Shown piece by piece: positions 28,970 through 38,788 of a DNA stretch of 64,000 bases. This stretch comes from Halichondria panicea. Lineage: Eukaryota > Porifera > Demospongiae > Suberitida > Halichondriidae. Made by a program: the position numbers and the translations under genes. How positions within the stretch are numbered: the stretch's first letter is position 1; the number at the start of each line of letters is the position of its first letter. The notes below the pieces were generated by a model, which saw nothing but the letters and a program-made list of their open reading frames with translations, did not search any database and was not told the DNA's origin. The stretch is from NCBI RefSeq assembly GCF_963675165.1, contig NC_087390.1, positions 6,101,819-6,165,818 of the forward strand. The letters run 5' to 3'.

Positions 28970-31900
28970 TCAGTTTATATCAGCTAATTTATCGGACGAA
29001 TCGGACGAATCGCTTGAGCTTGCTGAGAAATGCTTTAAAATCTGTGATAGTTTCTCAATTAGTTCCGCTGCTGTTGGTCGGTCTTTATGGTTCATTTCTA
29101 GACATGACTTGATAAGCGTTTCAAGGTCATCATGCTGATATTCCTCACTCATACTTACATGTAGCTTATGCCGCAGATCTCCAAAATGCGTTGCTCGTCT
29201 CTCAATTTCTGTTAAGTACGTTCTTCCTTCCTGTCGAATATCTGGCAACTCATTGATTATCTGCTTGATGCACGAAACCAGAGCCAGATGACCAAAGGAG
29301 AAAACATCGATCTTCTCGTTATAGCGATGCTGCTTGGTATCAACTTCTGGTGCTAAATAGTGTCGAGTGGCCCATATTCTTGTCATTGATACCACTGTTT
29401 CTATAGACTCAACAAATCGGGAAAGACCAAAATCAGCAATTTTAGCAGTATAAACTTTACTTGAGGGATTCCACTTTAATAGCACATTCTTTGCAGTAAG
29501 GTCTCGATGAACTATCTTCGGTTTGCATTTAGTGTGCAAGTAATCTAGCCCTTCAGCAACTTGTTTTAAACCTGCACTGTACATTTAAGAGTAGATGAAC
29601 ACATGTAGTGTTTCTCAAAGTTAGTTTCCATTAGTTCCATAAGCAGCACAGGAGAATCAGATCGCTCCTGAATTCGGCAGGAATCAATATACTTGACGAC
29701 ATTCTTATGTTCACATTTTTTCAAAATTTCCATTTCTCTATCCAATCTTTCGGGATACTTTTTGATTTTTTGTTCATTAAAGAATTTAGCAGCAAAATCA
29801 CCGTTTGGTAATTTGATTTTGTACACCTCTCCAAATCCTCCTTCACCCAAACACTTGCCGAGATTAACACGAACTGTATGACAAAAATCATGCAGTTAAA
29901 CGCTATAATAACGAGTGTTGCAAGCGTGCGCTTGCTATAATGCCTCTCGCCATGCATGTTATGCTTTCGCTCAAAAAAATATTAGTGTTATAATAGTTTC
30001 TATAATGAATTTTACATTAGTGCTGATCACATGATCTCCAGCCAATCATGACAGTAGTCAGGTGACCATGGATTAAATAACTTAATCCACACTTAGGTGT
30101 GCTTTAACCGAATAGCCGCGGTTATGATTTCATACGTAGTACCGCCCACCGCGGAACCAAAATCTAATTAATTTTAAATTACTTTCATTATCAGCTCCTA
30201 GCAAAGAAAGATGCGTAGCTAAGAAGCAGTAGCAGTTTTCTGCAGGCAACTTTGTTGCAAACTAGTCTAGAATAGTTATTCTGCCAGGATCTCTGAGTTT
30301 TGAACGGAGCAGGTAACCAGCCAAGGCCCCAGCGAAGGATCATTTCACAAGTAAGCTCTGTGTGTGTATAGCGATCATCATTTTCCTAGTCTACCCTTTA
30401 GAAGCCTTTTGAGCTGATTTAATATGCTTGTCCACCTACCTAGATAGCCTCTGAGTGTATGAAATATACTGAAAGAATAGTTTAGAGCCTGTTTTTTTAG
30501 TGTAGTCTACAAGGTTTGATATTCAAATTATTTTCTCTTTTTCAGCATTCGCCTCTAGCAAAGAAAGATACATAACTTGGAAACAATGACAGTTTTCTTT
30601 ATTCAACTTTGTAGCAAAGTAGTCTACAGTAGTTACTGTGTCAGGATCTCCTGGTTTCCAACGGAAAAGTCAACCAGCCAAGTCCAGAGCGAGGGATCTC
30701 TTCAGAGGTAAGCTTTGTGTGCGTATTATAGCAAGCATTATGTAGCTAGTATAAGCCTTCATAAGCCTCTGAGCTGATTTAATATGCTTCTGCACTTGCC
30801 TAGATAGCTTATGAGTGTGTAAAGTATACTTGTGTAGAAGCTGAGTTAGTTTAGAGCCTGTTTTTAGAGTGTAGTGAGAGTGTAGTGTACAGTGTTTGAT
30901 ATTCAATTATTATTCTTTTCAGTGTGGCAAAGAAAGATGCACCGCTTAATAACAGTAACAGTTCTCTTCAAGCTACCTTGTAGCTAGTTACTCTGTCAGG
31001 ACCTCCAATCTGAACAGTCAACCAGCCAAGGACAGAGCGAGATTTTACTTCAGAGGTAAGCTTTGTGTGCGTATGATTATAGCGATGCTGTTTTTAGCTT
31101 GTATACATAGTGTTCTTAGCTGATAATACGCTTACCTACGTAGCTTGTAAAGTGTACTGGCTCCAGCAGTGTGTTGAAGCCGAGTTTAAAATACAGAAGC
31201 CTATATGTACGCTCAGCAGTGTTGCAATGTAAAGGGGTCATTATTGATTTGCTTAGCTATCTGTTGGTCTCATCCACAATGTATTTTGTTATCAGCTGTG
31301 ATGAATGCTGGAATTTTGTCTTGAATCGGAGATCGGAAGTTTGGGCCAACAGAGATGGTGGGAGTCCATAGTCAGGCCAGGAGTGGAACTGCTTACAGTA
31401 AGTGGTGTGCGTGTGTGTGTGTGTGTGTGTGCGTGCGCGCACTTGTGTGTATATTTATGTGCGTGCATGTGTGTGTGTCTGTATGTGTGCCCGCGCGGGT
31501 GTATGTGTGTGTGTATCTTTGTCTGTGTTTGTGTGTGTCTGTTATGTGTGCCCGCGCGGGTGTATGTGTGTGTATGTGTATCTGTGCACATGCGCGCGCT
31601 TGTGTGTGCCTGTGGCCCGACACAGGAAGAGCACGACAGGAGATTGTCAGAGGTACTCTGTAAATTGCAAGAAGCAGGCCTCACCATGTGTAAAATGGTA
31701 CTTTATACCATGCTAAATATTATCAGTGCTCTGCCAAAGTTATGCCTATAGGCTTGTGTGAAGTTCCTGCTTGCTTCCAATTGGGGTTGGCTTGTGTAAA
31801 GTTCCTGCTTGCTTCCAATTGGGGTTGGCTTGTGTGAAGTTCCTGCTTGCTTCCAAGGTTACAATTCAATTAGGCTCACTACTCAATTAGGCTCACTGTG

Positions 31901-34900
31901 TATACGTGCACAGAGGTTGATTGCATAATAATGTTCTGACCTTTTCAGGGGAAAGAAAGAAAAGGCTTGTTGGGCTTATGAGTGTACTGTTTATGAGTGA
32001 GTGTACTGTCTACTTGTGTAAGGACATTTTCTTCCCAACATAATAGGCTTGTTGGTTGTGTTATGCTCCCCAGCTATAGGATTAGGACACAATTTGTCAT
32101 TAGTTGGCTTGTGTGTTTGCCTGTGATATGCATTGTAATTCTGTGCCCAAAGTTAAATCTTTTTATGAACTCCCAGTTTGTTGTAGGATCACAATTACTT
32201 TATATGTGCCTATGAGTGCCATTGCATGTAAGTTTGCTTGTGGGAGCCTATACATAATTATGTCTAAGGTTGCATGATTCATAATTATTTGGCACCCTTG
32301 TATGAGATGTACTGTACTTTGTGTATGGCCATTCTCAATATACTTTTTTAGGTTTGTTGGCTTGTGAGTTAGTGCTGTGTTACATGTACATTCCTAATTT
32401 TTAGTCACGCTGTCTATTATAGCAATTCAATTATAATTATGTGGCTGAATGTTATTATTCAATTTAGTGTGCGTATTGATTGCATGATAATCTTTTGATC
32501 TTTTAGGCACCACCCCAAACTAAGGTACATTTAAAATTCGATTTCTTTATGGCTGGCTTGTTGGCTGGTGTTTGTCTCTGAGGAGGTTATGTTCTACTGT
32601 GTGTAAGAACAATTGATTCTAGAGGTGGTCTGCTTGGTTGGTAATACTCCTTCTTCCTCATGCAGGTCTGTGAAACTATCGTCACTGCTATCTGCCGTGG
32701 AACCACCACCATCTTATGGGTCTGAGAAGCTCTACTCACTGTGACTACTATCCAGGATACCTAGGAGTACCTCATCCCCTGTGTACAGAGGCCTCTTAGT
32801 CATTGTTGTACGATAGAGTTAATTGTAATTGTATTTATTATAATGTATGTTTGATATTGAAATACAAATTTCACATGTTGATTGCTAACCTATGGTGATC
32901 GGACTCAGTACGGCTTCTGTTGACCTTAGAGAGAAGCCTTGCAAAGCTGTGGAGCTGTAGCTCACCACAAATTAATTAAGAGTAGAGTAATGTGTGGTTG
33001 ACGCTTCAAAGCGTTAACTGCGGCTACCAGCTATTCACGTAATGAGGCTTCAAAGAGTCAACCGTGGCTATTGGGTTAAGTTGGTTTGTTAATGCACACT
33101 TTTTATCAAACAATCATCATACAAGCAGATTGAATCTGAATGTCATCATAATTATAATAATAATAATAATACAAGCAGATTGAATATATCATAGATAGTA
33201 AAGGAAAGGGATTGGAAACGCATCACGTGCACCAATGTTTTCAACAGAGTCTGGATGGCACAATCCTACTTACGATTTTCATTGCTAGTCAAAAGGTCAT
33301 TTGCTGTTTTTAAAGCTTTTTTGGACCTCAAGATCATTATGCCTCGGTGCGCATGCGCAAGCGAGGTATACGGTAGTGTGTTTGTGTGCGTCTGCGTGTC
33401 TGTGTGTGTAGACCGCTACAGCTGCTCAAGGATGAATCAAGTGCAAGTAAGAGTTTCTATAGGCTTCTAGTCATGTTTACTTGGATTTTAATTCGTGGAT
33501 TTGCAAAATAATGCTTCGTTCTCGAGTTATGCCTAGTTTTGCTTACTTGGAATGCCATTGCAGCCTTTTCAGAAGAGTCCGTAGCAAAGCTTGTTCACCG
33601 AGTGTTACAACTCTACTTAGTAGTTAGCTCTGCACTAGAACGCTAGCTATTGGTAGCTGCAAGACTGAGCAGAGAGCTGCAAGGCTCTGCTGACTTGCAG
33701 CCATTAATTTTAGACTTGAACTTTTGGCATCGATCGTTTTTAACAACAATCATGGTTGGTTGATTGCAGCAAAATAATTGTGCATATAAAAGCTAGCTAT
33801 TAGGCCATGCAAAGTCAATTTGTAGTTTCTCAGGCCCTCGCGCTTGGAAATTGGCAGCTTTACAAAAAAGTTAAATATCACGTGACCTCAAATTAAAGGC
33901 ACTAAAAGAAAAGAAAAAGATAGTATAGAAGAGTATATTAATTTTACCAGCCATCAAGCATCTTAATTGTAAAATTTAGAAGTGTAGCGGTTTTTTGTAA
34001 AACTGGGTTGATCACATGAAGTTGATCCTATGAAAAGTTGATTCTATGAGAGTTGATCTACTAACAATTGACCTCATGCAAAGTTGCTCTGGTAAGAATT
34101 GATCTCGTGGGAGTTATCTCATGAAAGTTGATCTCAAAACCCAAGAGAACGTGGCTAGAAGCCTGTTAGTTTTCGTCGCATTGCAACCGTTGAGCAGTTA
34201 CAGCTGGAACAGACACACATGCAGTCAGCTTTACCGTATCCCTCGTGCGGCTACGCCTCGAGGCATAATTACTACATGTATAATTATACAATAGGGTGCA
34301 TGAAACAGACCATCTGTTCCTACCCCCCCCCCCTCCCCACACCCAGCTGGTGTGTAACAAATTTGAATAATAATAGCTTACACTTAAATGCTTAATTACC
34401 TTTAATTATCCCTAGATGACCTGATTTGAACTCAGCTTCATATAGAGTGCTGCTATCTACCTCCTCCATGGTGCAACTTGTTTTCTCGGGAGACTTCTTT
34501 GCAGTGTTGGATTGTCGGCCAGATTCACTCTTAGCTGCTACTAATTGTAATTCGTCCACTTTTTGTGAGAAAATTTCAATTATGGTTTTTTCACTTTCGT
34601 CAGCTTTGTGTGACATATCATCAATTTTCTCAGAGATTTTTGTCAACATTGATTTAAAGCCATCAATTTCTTCATGTAATTTCTTTTCATGATCATTTCT
34701 GTTGTGTGTTTCGAGCTCAGCAACTTTAGATTTCAATAGCTCTATATCTCTTTGGAATGTATCCTTTACAGCATCATACTTCTCGGAGCGGACTCTTTCA
34801 AGTTCTTTTTCAAGTCTTTGAAACAAACTTGTAAGTTCAGAAACCAGAGTAACACTAGTAGCATCATTGGTTTCATGTGAATGTATTCCAGGGTGATTGA

Positions 34901-35267
34901 CGTATTGCGTTGACAATGGATCTAGATCTAACGATAGTGATTCCTGTTCAGGAGGAATCGAAGTTGGTACCGATACAAAATGATCATGATTATGTGGCCA
35001 TATGAATTGGTCTAGCGCATGCACAGCAGATCTCGAACTTGGCTGAGTAGGAGGAAGACTCAGCCTACCAAACAAGTTACTGTCAGAGTACCCTGAATCC
35101 TTCTCGCCTAGCAAATACCAGTGGTGGGGGATCGAGTGGTTATGACGATCTTCTGAACCAAAACACTCCTCTACAGGCTCAAAATGTATGTTATGTCCAG
35201 TAAAGTCTTTGTCTTTGTCACCGCAGCTAGGGCAGGTTGCCATGTCGTCCAGTCTTATTTTGGACAT
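28970..35267 (-). CDS. Coiled-coil protein kinase (tyrosine-kinase-like), one-base frame disruption
   Basis: Two exons, 34400-35267 and 28970-29873, join in phase (AAA-G / TT) across a 4.5-kb intron. The first 289 residues start MSKIRLDD, contain a CPSC pair near residue 12 and a long coiled coil (about 145-240). The kinase domain begins near residue 295 with [12 protein letters not shown] (K319), [18 protein letters not shown] and DVFSFG, and the protein ends in a Ser-rich tail (SDSSDSSDK). All catalytic residues are present. Coding length is 1772 nt, one short of a multiple of three. The frame breaks at 29566-29587, in the hinge/helix-D region, which also looks about ten residues short. Either an indel inactivates it, or a 26-nt GT-AG segment (about 29570-29600) is removed as a micro-intron. 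The substrate is unknown. The loop HRDLTAKN is intermediate between TK and TKL types. Confidence 0.6.
31403..31615. repeat. TG-rich low-complexity array
   Basis: TG/GTGCG repeats including two CCCGCGCGGG palindromes, each followed by TGTATGTG. Long apparent frames on both strands here (Cys/Val or His/Thr) are artefacts. Confidence 0.85.
31750..31860. repeat. Short tandem repeat, about 47-bp unit
   Basis: Three copies of GGCTTGTGTGAAGTTCCTGC followed by TTGCTTCCAATTGGGGTT, the last one truncated. Inside the piggyBac-type element. Confidence 0.85.
33335..33815 (+). mobile_element. Dispersed element with TATGCCTCG / GCGCATGCGC end
   Basis: Starts ATTATGCCTCGGTGCGCATGCGCAAGCGAGG and runs to about 33815. 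A nearly identical copy in reverse orientation spans 63430-63965, and shorter relatives are at 57648-57905 and 52383-52650. Conserved landmarks are AGCTGCTCAAGGAT, GGCTTCTAGTCATG and CTTGGAATGCCATTGCAGCC. It has no coding frame. It is a non-autonomous family of unassigned type. Confidence 0.6.
34005..34140. repeat. Degenerate tandem repeat, about 18-20-bp unit
   Basis: Seven imperfect units of the form AGTTGATCTCATGAAA, with ATCCTATG/ATTCTATG variants, in the kinase intron. Confidence 0.75.
34150..34275 (-). repeat. Terminal fragment of the TATGCCTCG family
   Basis: The complement of 52383-52510: shares GAGGCGTAGCCGCACGAGGG, CGGTAAAGCTGACTG and GCGACGAAAACTAACAG. It lies just upstream of a (C)n tract at 34323-34333. 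Confidence 0.6.
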
Positions 35268-35384
35268 CTTGTATTACTAGAATGTTTTGCGGGTGAAAAA
35301 CTTTAGTACAGGGATTTGAGGAGTTCTTGCAACTGTGATGTCGAGAGGGGAAGTACCTGTCACGTGAACGGTTAAGTAACAAGA

Positions 35385-35830
35385 TTAAATTTTGGGCTTA
35401 GCTCATTCCAATCCAATTTTTCTCCAATAGAGCCTATTAAACTGGGAAAACATTGACTTACATAAGCTTTGGCAAAGGCTTTGCACCACCACAGCATGCA
35501 TGCAGCTGAAGCTATCCTTGAGATTCTAATCATTTTGTGAGCTACTACTTGCCCCAGCATGCCCGTAAGCTGTTGAAAAGTGTATCATTACTAGTGACTT
35601 TACTGAGACTAGTGACACTAAGTCTCAGTAAAATCTCTCTTAGCAGCTGGATACACAGTTCTGTGACACAGGTTGTGTGACAGACTATAATAGTAGTAGC
35701 TCACAAAAAGATTGGAAATGCTCAAGGATAGCTTTAGCTTTTTCCCAAAATAAATAAGGCCTAAATGCTTCATTGGAGAAAAATTGGTTTGGAATGAGCC
35801 AGAATCCTGTCTTCTCTTCTTGAACTTCTG
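35385..35830. mobile_element. Inverted-repeat element upstream of the kinase gene
   Basis: Arms CTCATTCCAATCCAATTTTTCTCCAAT (from 35401) and its imperfect complement (about 35770-35802) flank about 340 bp. Short frames inside mirror the arms. The exact ends could not be fixed. Confidence 0.5.
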
Positions 35831-36906
35831 TACTGCTTCTTGACGTTCCACTTATGCATGTCATGATACGTAAATTTATACCGACTAGAATGTGAAAAAT
35901 TGCTAGGATTGGCCGGGGGAACCACAAAAAAGCGTGGAAACAAGAATCAGCATAACTCCAATCTGTTACAACGTCATGAACATGTACTACATAGTATATA
36001 TAGACTGTGTTCCAGATTCATCTACCATGCAGCTTCCATCCACCACATCATTCCATGCAGGTCACCAGTACGGTCCGTGCATGTCACTATATGCACATGG
36101 ATGGACTGTGTGTACCTGTGCTCAACACTGCATGTCTTAGGAACATCAAATCATCATGTTTATATGCCTGCACATTCCAAAATGTAAATATATATATATA
36201 TAGGGATCAGTCATCACCCCACCAGTAAAAATTGCTTGGAAAACATGGAAAACTACCCAGTGAATGAGTGTGTTTTTCTAGTCGGATCATTATTGGAATG
36301 GCTCTTTTATCTTCCCTGAAACTTATTCTGAAGACAGAACAACAAGTAACGAGGCTATAAAGCCTTTGTTCAAGGTCAGATATTTGTGTGTGGTTCTATC
36401 AATTAAGTGTTTGGCAAGATCTAGATCCACCATTGACTGATATATCTTATGGTGGATCAAGTGAAGAGTGTGAGCTAGATGACTTGGTGCTGCCATCATC
36501 AGCTCGAACAGAGGAATTCGATTAATGACACTGACCTGTTTAATATGAGAAATTTAATAAGTATACACATATTATACTTCTCTGTATACAGGAGCAATGG
36601 CTAATATCCAGCTATCGCAAAAATGCTCCTCTTGGCTTCTAACGGACAAGACTGGACAGTGTGAGGTAAGGGTTTAAACCCTCTTTTTGTCTTATAATCT
36701 TGTCCTACTCACAGTACTGCATGGAGTGTATATCTGCTCGTTTGAGTTGTTTCTGGTAGCTCAGAGGCATCAAGAGAAAAGTTTTGCTAAAGTGACTTTT
36801 TGTGGTGTGTTGTGACTCCGTTTGTGGTTTTATAATGATATCAGGAGTGTATGAAGAGGAGTATCCAACTGTAGCAGTTGTAGTGTAAACCAGGTTCCGG
36901 TATGAG
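35831..36906. other. Repeat-rich intergenic DNA with possible coding debris
   Basis: Around 36280-36365, after a TTTTTCTAG acceptor-like site, a frame reads DHYWNGSFIFPETYSED. Around 36395-36526 another reads YQLSVWQDLDPPLTDIS and closes with a stop. Both look protein-like but have no start and no recognised homology. They may be relics of a transposon gene. The rest is unremarkable. Confidence 0.3.
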
Positions 36907-37773
36907 TACCGTATAGCGGGTATATTTCGAGGGTATAAATTTTCGCGGATGGACCTCTACAAAGGATTTCGCGGATTTTATTTTCGTGGTCTGAGTTCCA
37001 GCCTTTTGGCACATGCGCACATCAACATGCAGTAACCTCCACACCATTAGCCTCAAATCCAGGCCTAGCCTGCATGTATAAATCGGTCCACCTGCATGTA
37101 GCAGAACATTAATTTGCTGTGCAGGCCATGGTCAAGGGATACCACCAGTACAAAACAATCTGGGCGTAGACGTATAGAGCAAGCTAGCTGGCTATAGACC
37201 CATTGCAGTGGGTGTGGTTATGATGTCACGCTTTGATACTTCAATGATAGCCGCCATTTTGGGGTAACCAATATAGCTAACACACATAAACTTGAAAATA
37301 ACTCTATGTCATTGCAATGTGCACATTTCCACTAGTAGCTACAGAGCCATCTTTTCACTCCTTGTTTTCAGCCGCATTTTGAAGGATCTAGCCCAATAAT
37401 GATATCTAGCTTGTTCAGGTACTTCTTCTTGCCACCTTGGTCTTGTTTTGAAGATAAATAACCTTCTACAAAGGGTATCTTTTTGGTGCTAAATACTAGC
37501 CAAATTGTGTTCATTGTACGTAAAAGTCTGCTGCTGGTACCCTCAAAATGGCTGACATTCCAATGACATCATTATTAATTACGTCACTGCAATGGGTCTA
37601 TACCGGCGTCCTTGTCTCTTGATTCTTTTTTTCTTTCCTCTTATTGTCGATAGGTGTGGTCAATAATACTGATATAAATTTTCGTGTGGTAAAAATTTTC
37701 GCGGTACAGGCTCAATCCGCGAAAACCACGAACATTTATATATATACCCTCGAAATATACCCGCTATACAGTA
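36907..37773. mobile_element. Fold-back element, TACCGTATAGCGGG termini
   Basis: TACCGTATAGCGGGTATATT at the left and its near-exact complement at the right, extended by TTCGAGGGTATA and TTTTCGCGG segments. It is interrupted by a second element at 37194-37602. No coding frame. Confidence 0.75.
37194..37602. mobile_element. Nested MITE with TATAGACCCATTGCAGTG ends
   Basis: A 409-bp insertion with inverted termini TATAGACCCATTGCAGTG / CACTGCAATGGGTCTATA inside the 36907-37773 element, so it is the younger of the two. TA-flanked ends fit Tc1/mariner-type MITEs. Confidence 0.7.
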
Positions 37774-38788
37774 TGTCATACCACGTCACTATCAGACCTT
37801 ATCTTAAGTGGGTGCGTAGGTGTAGTGGTTAATTAGTTAAAAATGATATCAGCATACACGCATGTGGTTTGTACCTCCAGCCCACATTTAATTTTATTCA
37901 TGGCTAACAGTTTACACAACTACAAGTGTTAGTGACGGAATCAGTCCGGGATGTAGAATGGAATGTGCGTGGGAGTCGCATACTCCTCTTCATACACTCC
38001 TGATGATATTCATAATTTTTTTATTTTTTTGCCTGCCACCCTGGTCTGTTTTTGGGGATTAAAAGTCCGTTAAATATAAGATCAATTTGGTGTGGCCTAA
38101 AGCAGTTTGAAGGACTGTACTGCAAACGTTTATGAACAGTACAGCTTATCCATAGTATGAAGCCATTCTATATGTAGCACTTAGATAACCAAGTCAAGCG
38201 ATGTATTTTGCTGTTTTGACTTCACAGCAGGGAAAAAGAAAAGTTGACATAGAGTAATCCATCAATTCTCTAGAGTACCTCCCAGCTTCTGAGTGATCGC
38301 TTGTGGATAGGAGAGCTAGAAACAGTTAAAATACAACACAGAACGTTCAATCACGAAAATATTCGCGAGCGCGAAATATGACGCAGAGTGTTTCAACCAT
38401 TTACACAATCTATATGGTTTAATGCTCAACATTCTAGTATTGTAGTTACATTACATGGCTATATATATAGTGCCACAAGCTGTTTATTGGCCGGTAGTTC
38501 TTAATCTTCTTAATCTTCAGTGTCACAGCTACAGACAGATCTACATATAGAACAGTCACTGTTACTGGTTGTCATATTAAGGTTGGGTATTATTAACAAA
38601 CAGTAACTGTTCTATCTATATGCCTCGCCTTGGGTGCGCATGCGCAGCGAGTTAGATCGCGAAGTCAATTTTTATGTATTATGTTAACTGTAAATTCACA
38701 TTGATGGCATGTACAAATACTGTTAATAACAACATCATTCATATTAAATCGTGACAGTAGGATAATACTGTTTAAGACCATTTTCTAA

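Larger units (their letters stand above)
30195..32880 (+). ncRNA. Putative spliced non-coding transcript with triplicated exon
   Basis: Modules 30195-30350, 30546-30707 and 30923-31055 are diverged copies of one another. Shared elements include AGCAAAGAAAGATGC near the start and ACCAGCCAAG with GAGCGA near the end. Each follows a TTTCAG- or ATCAG-type acceptor and ends at a GTAAGCT donor. Open frames are not conserved between copies. A possible terminal exon starts after TCATGCAG at 32665 and runs into AATAAA-poor AT-rich DNA by 32880. Splicing potential is seen; transcription is inferred. Confidence 0.35.
30108..33075. mobile_element. piggyBac-type element (2968 bp), non-autonomous
   Basis: TTAA at 30104-30107 and 33076-33079 flank inverted termini CCGAATAGCCGCGGTT and AACCGTGGCTATTGGG (the complement of CCCAATAGCCACGGTT). 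TTAA duplication with CCC-type ends is the signature of the piggyBac superfamily. The flanks are the two halves of a repeat found uninterrupted at 12110-12310, which confirms the boundaries. No transposase frame is present. Instead it contains three related exon-like modules and TG-rich and short-repeat DNA. It lies in the intron of the kinase gene. Confidence 0.8.

Noticed and set aside
31305-31751. 148-residue Cys/Val frame in the piggyBac-type element
   Set aside because: Mostly translated TG repeat, with no conserved segments and competing frames on both strands.
33255-33470. 71-residue plus-strand frame near 33.3 kb
   Set aside because: It lies within the TATGCCTCG dispersed element and is not preserved in the copies at 57.6 and 63.4 kb.
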